The translations under genes and the position numbers were made by a program. From Anisus vortex (lineage: Eukaryota; Mollusca; Gastropoda; Planorbidae), in NCBI GenBank assembly GCA_949126835.1, contig OX421499.1, positions 23,905,990-23,969,989 of the forward strand: a stretch of 64,000 nt of DNA. Direction: 5' to 3'. The number at the start of each line of letters is the position of its first letter. Position 1 is the stretch's first letter. The notes beneath the pieces are model-generated. The model worked only from the letters and a program-made list of their open reading frames with translations, did no database searches and was not told the origin of the DNA. Of the stretch, positions 1 through 9,893 are shown piece after piece.

Positions 1-3000
1 CTGGACATATCTTGCCGTGAAATCAATTTAAAAACATTGAAATACTTGTACATACCTATATTAAGGCATATTTTAAGATATTTAGTTGGGTTTTTTTCAG
101 AAGTACATCGTAGCACTAAATGCGGAGTTTTCTAATCAAAGGCAAGACTTTCAAATTGATGTAGGCCTACTCATTTTTTTCATACCACTTCAAGGCTAAC
201 TGGTTTGATATTACTACAACCTTCTTAGATGTAGATCTTTTTTTTAAGTGGAGGAATATTAGCGATTTGTAAATGCAGAAAATTGAATTTTTAAACATTT
301 ATAAAATGGGAATAAAAAATGTGTCCATTTGCGGAAAAAATCTGGAAGGAAGCTTCTTAGGAAAGTCATCTGCTATTCTCAACTGCTAGGCATTCGCTCA
401 TTTACTTTCAGCTTTTGGTTCAACATACACGTGTGAACAGATTTAATCGCAAATAAAAGCTGCTTTAAGCATACAAAGAGGTCAATTACACTTGACCACT
501 CATTATATGATACGGACTGATGATATTTAAAATAGTTTTTATGCTCATCTTCTTTAATAAAACATAAATAAGAGTAATTCTAAAACATATTAGTTTGTAT
601 TATTAATTTAATAATTATAAGAGGCTTATTTAATAGCACTATTATTATATAATTTCTGTAATTATAAAAAATAAAAATACAAACTCCTTTTAATGGACAA
701 ACAATTAATGCAGGAAACGTTTATTAACAACTGTTTAAAGTAAATTATTTAAATCCTTTAATAATTAAATCTTGTAATGAATACCTTAATGTTGTATTTA
801 TATTAAGAAATAATAATTTGTCAGTAATATTTGTTATATTTGTCACATATTGGTGGTTCTAAATGCTATAACACACATTATTTATTTCCTCTCTCTCTCC
901 AACGCGAGTTTTGTGGGCGGTGCTGGGCCTGGCCTGTTCTAAGAATCCACTCTCGTGCCGACCTCAAATTCTTGGAATGGCTAGGCATAGTCTATTATTT
1001 CTCGTACAGGGGAGTTTATGTTAAAACTATCATTTTTATTATGAGTTTTGTAATGATACCATTATTTGCACTACTCCTAAGTAATCGGTCTGTTCCCCGC
1101 TCTCCGCCGCGAGTATTTAAGGCTAGGCAGTCAGTTTTGTGCAGAGTAGTTTGTACAGAGTTTTGTACAGAGTGGACGCTTGCGTTGGCATTATTCTATT
1201 ATTGCTGTAAATACTACATTAATTGTATATATTAGCAAATTATCACCTGAATTAAATTATCAACAACATTTACACTGAAGCTTCCTCGTCAAGTTACTAT
1301 TCTATTTTTGTTTCATTGTTTACAATACTGTCAAGAACCTCCTCATTAAATTAATTACAATTAAATGACTAATTACCTCTATAGCCATGGCTCGCTTAAT
1401 TAGGAAGGTCCCAGATCTTAATAATTGCATAAAATACAATACATTTAAAACATTTACACATACGTAAATGAAACAACAAACACATGATGTTTGATTAAGA
1501 GAACAATAAACTATTCTAATTTTATTAATAGTGATTTTAAGGATAGAGATAATAATACACTAATATCAAACTGTTATATAGTAAACACAAAGGAAAACAT
1601 TTTATCTATACTAAATGGTTATTACATGCATATGAAATGTAATATATAAAAGAATGTTATCAAAACACAACCGTTACATTATCGTAGCCTACGCCACACG
1701 TCTCCACTGGCTTGGTCCTCAACGGCATCACACTGCCTCTCCAATGACGCACCACCCGACGCACTACTGACGTACTTATACACCAAACTGCCATCAGCAA
1801 CCAGTCTACACCGCGGCCGTCTACACGTCACTACTAAGCCACTGTCATGTCAACCACCGCCAACCACCGGCCTTTTGCCACCAGTAGTCAGCCACTTTGC
1901 CACCATCTGGCCACCGCTCTCGGCCATGTTGCTACGGTCACCACTGCTATCGAACTATGGGTCACGGGCCTCAGCACGGTCCTGGGTACGGGTCGTCACC
2001 TACATAATATTCAATAAAAACCCTTAATGTTGTTCTAAACTATTTCTAGATATCTATATATTGTCTATTGGAAGGTATCGATGCAAAGCTCAATTCACCC
2101 GTGTCAGAAAACACTCATCTGTCTTTGGACAGTTGACTTGGCTTGGGTGTGATCCAAACATCAGACCACAAGTCCAAGTTCTGTACCCAAACCCTCAGTG
2201 TCTCTGCGTTAAATAGTTTTGCATCGAACCTACCAAGTCCCGCTCCTGTTAGTGTCTAGCTAGATTTATTAGCGTGCTGGATTCTGTCTCTATTTGTCCA
2301 TGCAGAGTCCCCCTCACTGTCGCACCAGTTTCAAGTATCAACTAGCTCTAGTCTGTGTGTTTACCGTCCCCACGACACACTAAACTGGTCTCCAAGCTTA
2401 TACGTTGTCCATGCCAAACATTCCTAAGTCTAACTATGTTTCTGATATGTTATTGTGATGCCGTGAGACCAAGCCTAGACTGAAACGCCTCCTTGACAAA
2501 TCCTGAGTTTGTGCCCAGGACAATAAGGAGAGTTCGTGTAATACTGAAATATAAATAATAATAACCAAAGTCTACCCTAGGACTAACGAGAATTATCAAC
2601 AACATTTACACGGCTCTGGCCACTAGGAGAATGTTGTCGTATAATATTACAAAAAATAACTTGTTTGGCATCACTATTGAATAAAAATATTAATGTAAAC
2701 GCGTTATTTTAATTAAAGGGAGGTAATTACCATTTTTTTCCCCCGCTAATATTTCGAATATGTTTCTTTTTTTCTTGTATAAAATATAAATGGCTTACAA
2801 TTTATAACTCTGCTATGATCAAACTTTAAAAAGTATTTGAAAATTATGTAAATATTATATGACTAAAGAATTTATATGTATATTTTTAAACATTACATTA
2901 ACTACCCAGTTTGTATGACTACTACGTATCTATTCTTCTTTACATTACTGGTATGATCGAGACCGCGATGAGCTGCTCCGAAACACATCAAAGGATATCT

Positions 3001-3376
3001 CAGTTAAACAGAGATAACTAATATTACCAGCTGTTAGAACCTTATCTTGGCTAACAAACGATAATACTTCGTGAATAATTACCATATATGTGAAAGTTTA
3101 GTAATAAATTATTGTTTTTGATAAAAATGAAAAAAAAAAGGATGATAACCACTAACACGTTAATTTTGTATTATATATAAAACTCTTTAACGATTTTCTC
3201 TATAAATAATCTCCTCTGTTTTTTGGCCTTAGTCGTGCTAGGGAGTTAAATTATTGTCCCATAAGAATAATTGTTAAAAATTATAATAAAGCGGGTTGAC
3301 TTTTAGGCTGTTGGCACGCTGAATGATTTAGAAATCCTAGTTTGGCACACTTTTAGCAAAAGGTTGCCGACCCATG
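1..3376. mobile_element. hAT-like non-autonomous element, copy A (left end outside window)
   Basis: The stretches 1-820 and 2640-3376 align by eye with 28432-28895 plus 31130-32340 (copy B) and with 43740-44929 (copy C); for example the phrase starting CTTGCCGTGAAATCAATTT occurs at 10 and again near 28450. The right end reads TTGGCACAC...GGTTGCCGACCCATG, the inverse of the CAGGGGTCGGCAACC start seen at 4554, and is followed by ATCTAGAC, a target-like sequence also seen beside other copies. No coding potential is visible in the core. The copy is interrupted by a separate insertion at about 832-2641. Family assignment to hAT rests on the CAGGGG-type ends and 8-bp targets of relatives; no transposase is present here. 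Confidence 0.6.
832..2641. mobile_element. Insertion of unknown class inside hAT-like copy A, possibly LTR-derived
   Basis: Relative to copies B and C, copy A carries about 1.8 kb of extra sequence here. TAATATT occurs on both sides (825-831 and 2642-2648) and could be a target duplication. Inside, TATTTAAGG near 1114 resembles a TATA element, and an 18-base word ATTATCAACAACATTTAC occurs near 1257 and again near 2592, about 1.33 kb apart, as the ends of two long terminal repeats might. I see no gag or pol reading frame, no clear TG...CA ends and no primer-binding site, so an LTR origin is only a guess. Positions 1680-2000 are unusually C-rich (CCACC-type words) compared with the AT-rich surroundings. 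Confidence 0.4.
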
Positions 3377-4553
3377 ATCTAGACGACTAGTGTTCTGACC
3401 CTGTTGACGACCAATCCCTGCAAGCCCTGCAAGAGGGCTTGAGCAATCGACAAGATACTCTACTTTCTAAAAGTCTGTAGCTATTGGGCGAAACAAGACG
3501 AAGCTATATAAACCTATTTGCAGTGGCTTAACTAGGGTAAATGATCCGTCGCGTCAAAATTGGAGCTACATAGCCCATATAAATAGTATTTTAGTTTTCT
3601 TTATTTTAGTAAAACAAAGGTTACGAAAGTGAACGTTTGGCGCTAATCCGAAGTTTGGAGCTAATCCAAACTTTGGCGCTAAACCAAACTTTGGCGCTAA
3701 ACCAAACTTTGGCGCTAATCCAAACTTTGTCGCGCCAGGGATGATCACCCTCTCCACCCCCTTTACTTACTTTATTACCTATCTGTATTTGACATATTTT
3801 GAAAAAAAAAAAAAGAACAACCAGAAGTTTGTGCTTTATATCAAAGACAAAGAAATGTTAATTAAACAAACAAACAAACTATACTTTCAATACTGCCTTT
3901 TTATGTTTTTATTGTTCGCATACTCTTTGTTATAATTTATTGTCTTATAATTTTCGAACGCCCCTTGCAATCATATTGATGTTGAAAGTCTGACCTTCCC
4001 TTTCGATAAAAGTTTTTTAACATGTTAAACTTGTTTCTTTTCCTGACTAGTTCAGACAACCCATTTCATGCCTGAATGCTACCCAGGTAAACAACGAGAA
4101 AACCTCTACCGGTAATAACGAATTATTACTTAACATTAAACAAAACAACACGTCAATAAAAGCAAAATGTTATAGGGCAGACAAATACTATTATAGAGAA
4201 CTCGAGGATTTATTTGAAAAGTGAACTATAAACAAAAGTTGGTTTTCTCTCGTTGTAGACCGGTATTGGACAGTTTCATTGGTTTTGTTGTTGTCAGTTT
4301 GATGTATGTGTAGTGTATGTTGGGAGTACTACGGACTTGGCACATACGTACCGTCCACACAGAATTGTATGAGAACTTGTTGGAAGCTCGTGGGAAGGAA
4401 ACATGTCAGAGTGTGACCCGAGGAATTCCCCCCAAAACACAAATGTGGTATTGAACGTTTTTATAAGTAAAAGTATTGGATCAGTTGTGCTTTGTTCAGT
4501 TGTAGTTTACATTACACTACACTGCCAGTGTTGTTGTTCGATTTGTTTTTATG
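3377..4553. other. Intergenic DNA with a short 18-bp minisatellite
   Basis: About five imperfect copies of an 18-bp unit built on CCAAACTTTGGCGCTAA lie at 3635-3733; because 18 is a multiple of three, a short minus-strand open frame passes through them. The rest is AT-rich. A 90-residue plus-strand open frame begins at 4403 (MSECDPRNSPQNTN...), but it runs into the transposon at 4554 and shows no recognisable domain, so I do not call a gene. Confidence 0.6.
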
Positions 4554-4752
4554 CAGGGGTCGGCAACCTATCGAACGTGTGCTCTACTTGGCACACTCAA
4601 TGGCACGCAAAAGACTTCCCCATAAAAGGCAAATCAAATCTATTCTACAAGAAATTGAATGCTGGAGACGGATGACCTTAAGACTGTTGGCACGCTGAAT
4701 TAATTAGAAATCCTACTTAAACACACTCTTATAGAAATGTTGCTGATCCCAG
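4554..4752. mobile_element. Short hAT-like MITE, CAGGGGTCGGCAACC ends
   Basis: It starts CAGGGGTCGGCAACC and ends GTTGCTGATCCCAG, an imperfect inverse. Subterminal words TTGGCACAC and TTGGCACGCTGAAT are the same as those near the right ends of copies A and C, so this is a deletion derivative of that family, about 199 bp. The 8-bp flanks (TTTTTATG and ATTTAAAG) match only partly, so a target duplication is not proven. Confidence 0.6.
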
Positions 4753-4847
4753 ATTTAAAGTATATTTACTTCTGACTATTTCAGAAAATATTGGTCCATG
4801 GGGGCGAACGAATCATCATTTTTTAAAGTGTTTTTGCGTGGCATGCA

Positions 4848-4958
4848 AGGGGGATTGTGTGACCAGCACAATGTATTTGCTTTCAACCAAACTGATGCCA
4901 GACGCATATTAGAGGCGGGGTAGACTCAGGAACGACCTCCAGGCCCGGGAAAACAAAA
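4848..4958 (-). mobile_element. SINE fragment (tRNA-derived family with TTTAC tail)
   Basis: The stretch with GATTGTGTGACCAGCAC and GTAGACTCAGGAACGACCTCCAG matches the middle of the SINE family seen complete at 8990-9257 and 36328-36596, in reverse orientation. Both the tRNA-like head and the tail are missing. Confidence 0.55.
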
Positions 4959-5066
4959 CATGTAGTTGACGTGGGTTCAATTCCGGAACATTCGGTACGA
5001 ACACCGTTTGTACAGCCTAAATCAGAGAAGTAACAAGAAAACCATAAAAACACAGTTTTTATTATA

Positions 5067-5610
5067 CTCCCTTTCTTTGTAAACTAAGTTTACCATTTCC
5101 ACTTCACTACAAAGCTAAAATCTCGAATCGGTAATGTCGGCAAATAGATATCTAATTATAAGGATTGCGCATTTTTTTTTAATGCATGAAGCCACGATGG
5201 TGGCTTCGCTTTTGCGCATCCTTTTTTTATAGCTTTGGCTCGCATAAAAACATAAAAAGATAACTCGCTTTGTTTCGGCTATATTGTGTCACAAAAACAT
5301 TATGTCGTTTTCATTCATATTTTTTCTTAAAAACGAACATATCCGAAAACTGTAGTTACTTCCGTCGAAGGCAGCCATGTTTTTTCGTAAAATAAATAAT
5401 ATGTTCCTCGATTCGCAAATTGGTGGAAGGTATTCGTGACTATTCCAAAGGCTACGATGCTGAAAATTTGATAGAATGTATTGTTAGTCGGGACAAGTCT
5501 GCTGGCCAAGTTTCGGCTCAATTGAACGACGGGAAGTGGTCGAAAATCGATGCAAAGTTTTGCTATCAAGCAAGCAGACCGACAGAAAATACAAGTTAAT
5601 AGAAAGGGAG
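5067..5610. mobile_element. Tc1/mariner-type MITE, CTCCCTTT ends, TA target
   Basis: The element runs CTCCCTTTCTTTGTAAAC ... AAAGGGAG with TA on each side. Two further copies lie at 42366-42831 and 42868-43329 and share long internal stretches (for example GACTATTCCAAAGGCTACGA in one orientation, its complement in the others). This copy alone carries a strong hairpin at 5160-5223: an outer arm AAGGATTGCGCA/TGCGCATCCTT and an inner arm GAAGCCAC/GTGGCTTC around GATG. TA targets are typical of Tc1/mariner elements. I see no transposase. Confidence 0.7.
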
Positions 5611-5983
5611 TAAAAATAACAACAAACTAAACAACAACAACAACAGCAATAAAATACATACCAATCAAGTAATGAACAAAACAACAACAACAATGCCCAT
5701 CTACTATATATTAGAGTTATATTGCAAACTATGTTGTATTGACGGGAAAAAACGTTGCACTATAGATATGAAGTTATTTCACAAACAAAGCTGTACGACC
5801 TTGTTATTTATAAACTATACTTGAATTTTACAGCTTCTTACTTCGCGGCTATGTTTACCAGCCAGCCAACCCATTCAACGGTTCACTTGTAGAAGTTTAT
5901 ACAATATGTTTCAGACACTCTTCCCGCCAAGTTCTCTCTCTCTCTGTCTCTCTCTCTGTCTCTCGCTCTTTCTATCTCTATAC

Positions 5984-6016
<33 letters not shown>

Positions 6017-6542
6017 GCTCACTTTATCATTACTTGTCTCTCCGTCTCTCTCTCTCTCTCGTGTCCACTCTATCATTATCTGTCTCCTCCCACTCCTCCC
6101 CCCTCCCCCTTCTCCTCGTTGCTCTTTTTCTCACACTCATAAAGCACTTTGCTTTCTTTCCATCATAAAGTCCATTATACCCCCGGACAGGTCTAATCTC
6201 CACCATAACTATCCGTCCATCCATCAATGACGGTTTCTCTACAAGCAGGCCATTTATCTCTTGCCCCCGTTTCTCTCCCTTTTGTTTTATCGTCGATTAC
6301 TTCCCCTTCGGACTTAACTATTCTGTCCAACAAATAAGTCCTGATACTGCCATTTTTTTTTTACTAAGGGAGACAATCAATTACTAACCACTTTATTGTT
6401 TCATTCAAAGTATATTTTATTTATCAAATCACTTTTCTTATATGCATTTAAAATGTGTGCCTTTAAATTGTATATTTGTAAAATCAATATTAAAGGTTCA
6501 AATTATATTATCTTATGTATTATAGACTCTCTTTCTACAATA
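5611..6542. other. Intergenic DNA with a CT-rich microsatellite
   Basis: Nothing gene-like is seen. Positions 5935-6060 are dominated by CT dinucleotides with CTGT interruptions, giving low-complexity open frames on both strands. AAC trinucleotides occur at 5620-5690. Confidence 0.7.
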
Positions 6543-6757
6543 AAAGTACCCATCGGACCGAATCGATCCATTGGTCGGGTGAAGAAGCGTTCACCAGTAT
6601 ATGTGGCCACTGTATACTAGGTGAGGTACCCATCAGAGCTGGGTAGAATCAGGGACACCCTCCAGACCCGGGACAAAATCCTAGCCTACACCAGTATTCG
6701 AACCTGGGACCTTCGGTACGCCAGCTGAACGCTCTGGCGCACGGCCACCGGCCCCTC
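6543..6757 (-). mobile_element. tRNA-derived SINE
   Basis: Read on the minus strand it has a tRNA-like head (GGCCACCGG, B-box-like GGTTCGAATACTGG), the conserved body GGGTGTCCCTGATTCTACCC and ends near the GGTACTTT tail. It is one of at least seven nearly full copies of one family in the window. Confidence 0.75.
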
Positions 6758-7223
6758 TTTCTATAAAGAAGATATTTTTAAGTACTTAAAACAGTATATC
6801 ATTAAAATTGATTTTAAACAAAATATTTAGGCTATACATTGTTTCAATCTTTATTATTTAATTTTAACATTAAAATTCCTCCTTTTGGCATGGCCACAGT
6901 CCAGACCTAGTCCAAGTAATCGTCTCATTTCCATCTGGGCCACCACGTAGAGATTTATACAATTATTTGTACCACTATCAAGTCCAAATATGTAAATTGC
7001 CTGATTAGCCAGAATGAAAACAGAGCAAGCTTTGACCTTTGGACAACTTTGTTTGAGATAGTTTTTCTATTTTATATATTTCTGTCTTGTATGTTAATAG
7101 TAATTTTTGTATTGTTTAATAAATATGTAGTTCGTATTTATAATGCATTGATAACTGACAGACGGAACAAATTTCCATTTGTTTGGAATTAATATAAAAC
7201 AATCTTATTCCACCATACGCTAG
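6758..7223. other. AT-rich intergenic DNA
   Basis: No gene, RNA or repeat that I recognise. TAGGCTATA near 6829 is a variant of the TAGGCCTA micro-insertion discussed in the findings. Confidence 0.6.
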
Positions 7224-7645
7224 GGGGACGTCCATTAATTACGTCAACAATTTTTAGGCGATTTTTACCTCCCCCCTCCCCCTTGTCAACAACTGTCAAA
7301 CTTTCAAAGACCCCCCCTATATAATTACGTCAACAATTGGTTACCCCCCCCCCCCCCCCCCCTCAAAACAAGTAACACAATTTTAGACGCTTGCTTTTAT
7401 GTTTAAAATAGATTTAAAACGCAAAGGTCTATACTATAATTAATTGTAATACATTTTAAAACTTGTTAAGAAGATGTCTAATTGATTATAATTCTCATAT
7501 GTTTACAATTGTTCTTTTCATATAGGCCTACATATATAATCATGTCTAATTCTACGTTTCACTAAAATAGCTTTTGGTACAATGTTAATTGTCAAATAGT
7601 TGAGAGGAAGGTGTACACCAGTGGTAAATTAGCCTTCTATTTATC

Positions 7646-8684
7646 TAGGGATGTTAACCAAAAACCGGATTCCGGTTTAGAAACCGAAAACCGGTTTTGA
7701 TTTTCCAAACCGGATTTCGGTTTCCTGGTTGGGCGGTAGGCCTAATCATTAGTTTAAGTAGCACATCCTTTTTTGGGGGGGGGGGGGGGGTTTGATGGAA
7801 ATATTTTTAATAAATAATGTTGGATTCACACAAAACAATTCTTGAAATGCCTGGCTAACACTATTTAGTCTTTGATATTGTGTTTCTTTTTTTTCCAAAA
7901 ACCAACTATGGTTTGCGATAAAAACAACATCAAACCAAATGTTTAGTTACAGTTACAATCAGGGGCGAAGCCAGAAATTTTTTCCAGGGGGGGCTGAACT
8001 TTCGCGTGACAAATATTTACCAAATATCAGGGGGGGGGGGGGCTAAACTTTCGCATGACAAAGATTTACCAAATTTTTTGCGATTTTAGTGCATATTTTT
8101 AAAAAATCAGTTTAAAAAAATATTTTTTGAATTCCAGGGGGGGCTTAGCCCCCCTCAGCCCCCCCCTGTGGCTTCGCCCCTGGTTACAATCCTTTGTGCC
8201 AGAAAATTTTGAAAAAACGTCGTGAACGATGGCTCGTTGTAAACTATGTCCCCAAGAGATAAGCAGGAGCGGTGGCAGTACCACTGGATTGTGTACGCAT
8301 CTGCGTACTAAGCATCCCAAATTAACATAGTCATCCTCTTCATATGCTTTTTAATATCACGGTCAACGATAATCGCAAATTTGATTATCACTATTGAAAG
8401 CTATTATCGGTTTTAATCAATTAGCCCAGATTTTTTTAGTTCTAAAGAATTTTATGTAAAGCGTATAAAATAATATTGTATTCAAAGAAATCAACCTCTT
8501 GAATGCCCAGCAAACACTAATTAAATATGAACTATTTTTAAAATATACCTACAAAACTACGCACATTTGGCTTTTTCGGCCTGTAACTTGTTACATTGCG
8601 CGAGAATGGGGGGGGGGGGGGGGAGGGAGAGAAACCGAAATCCGATTTTAAACCGGTTTTATAAAACCGGTTTTAACATACCTA
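7646..8684 (+). mobile_element. hAT remnant with BED-type zinc finger, nested
   Basis: The insertion is absent from the matching place in copy 2 (near 24440). Its ends are TAGGGATGTTAACC and GGTTTTAACATACCTA, with repeated AACCGGTTT words inside each end. The segment 8229-8325 reads MARCKLCPQEISRSGGSTTG and then HLRTKH: a C-x2-C ... H-x4-H BED finger of the kind that starts many hAT transposases. A stop codon sits just before this ATG in the same frame, the rest of the transposase is gone, and no 8-bp duplication is clear, so it is a decayed fragment. Confidence 0.6.
7960..8182. mobile_element. hAT-type MITE, CAGGGGCGAAGCCA ends
   Basis: The ends CAGGGGCGAAGCCA and TGGCTTCGCCCCTG are perfect inverse copies and the flanks GTTACAAT (7952-7959 and 8183-8190) are a perfect 8-bp duplication. 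The interior has G-runs and repeated AACTTTCGC/TTTACCAAAT blocks. A second copy, inverted, lies at 31405-31630. It sits inside the BED-finger hAT remnant. Confidence 0.85.
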
Positions 8685-8989
8685 GTTTTAACCATATGTT
8701 TACTATTCCTTCTTACATTATTGTCCACACACACACACATTATGTACACACGGTAGTTGCCTTCCCTGCCCCTCTACCTTGCACTATTTGCCACCCACTC
8801 CCTGTAATACTGGCGACTCCACTGATACTAATACATTTTTATCTCATTATATTTTTCCAGAAAATTAGAAATGAAAACGTAAAAATTACTAAATATATAG
8901 CCTAATCGACCTAATTTTAATATTTCACCTATCATAACGTAGTGAGCAAAAATATATTAGTTTATATATCAGAATTAGGACTATTATGT

Positions 8990-9257
8990 TAAACGAGCGG
9001 CAGCGCGTTCGACTGGCGATCCGAAGGTCCTGAGTTCGAATCATTGTGGAGGCTAGGATTTTTTCCCAGGATTTGAGGGTGTCCCTGAGTCTACCCAGCT
9101 CTGATGGGTACCTGACCTTAGTTGGGGTAAAGTAAAGGCGGCTGTGCATAGTGCTGGCCACACAATCACCTAGTATGTCGTGACCACGAAAACTGGTGAA
9201 AGCTGCTTCACCGGCCCTATGATCAGTTTGGTCCGAAGGGTACTTTACTTTACTTTT
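8990..9257 (+). mobile_element. tRNA-derived SINE
   Basis: It has a head with GCGGCAGCGCGTTCGACTGG and a B-box-like GAGTTCGAATC, the conserved body with GTGTCCCTGAGTCTACCCAG, and a TTTAC-repeat tail (TACTTTACTTTACTTT). It is inserted in copy 1 of the GGGG-ended transposon; copy 2 lacks it at the matching place. Confidence 0.8.
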
Positions 9258-9893
9258 AGAAGACTCGTGCATGAGCTTTAAAGTTGCCCAACCAAATGCA
9301 AGCTGCCTTTCAGCCTACATTGAATTTATGTTATGTTATTTTTAACAAAACTGTTTCTTGCTCAGTTTACCAATACACATTTAAACTTAGTAGCCCCCTT
9401 GTAATAAAATCATACTGATTGCGGGCTAAATGCGAAACAATGCAATTGAAACACAATGTCCTCCTTTTTGTCTCTCGGTGTACTCCTTTTGACACCCATG
9501 TGTCTGGTAACCTTACGCTAGACAGCGAAGGTGAGGTTTTCTACAATTGGTCGGTCACTTTGCCTTGCTAACAATTGCATTGGTTGCCACCCAATACATA
9601 GATCTACAAACTAGCAAGATGTAGGCCTACTCAAAAAGGACAGAATGTAGTTTCCATAATTGGTATATTTGTATTAACGTAAAATCATGTTTTTACAGGT
9701 TATCTATGTAGGTTTAACAGGACAAATGCAAAATTTAGTACTAAATTTGTATCATTATTTATTTCATAAAAAGTAACATTGTTGACGTCAACTTTTCTTG
9801 ACCTCCCCCCCTCCCCCATGTCAACAATTGTCAAACTTTTTCAGACCCCCCCTCCCCCCTCTTTTGTTGACGTAATTAATGGACGTCCCCTAG

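Larger units (their letters stand above)
7224..9890. mobile_element. Non-autonomous DNA transposon, GGGGACGTCC ends, 3-bp target, copy 1
   Basis: A perfect 27-bp terminal inverted repeat begins GGGGACGTCCATTAATTACG at the left and is mirrored as ...AATTAATGGACGTCCCC at the right. TAG flanks both ends (7221-7223, 9891-9893), a 3-bp target duplication. A subterminal block rich in C runs (ACCTCCCCCC...TGTCAACAACTGTCAAAC...AGACCCCCC) is present near both ends in direct orientation. The second copy at 23745-26374 shares the ends and most of the interior and has an AAA duplication. No transposase frame is seen, so the superfamily is open. Inside this copy lie a hAT remnant (7646-8684), with a MITE inside it (7960-8182), and a SINE (8990-9257). 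Confidence 0.8.

Noticed and set aside
831..1235. 134-residue open frame starting MLYLSHIGGSKC
   Set aside because: It lies in an insertion inside a transposon, has no recognisable motif and a composition expected of translated AT-rich DNA.
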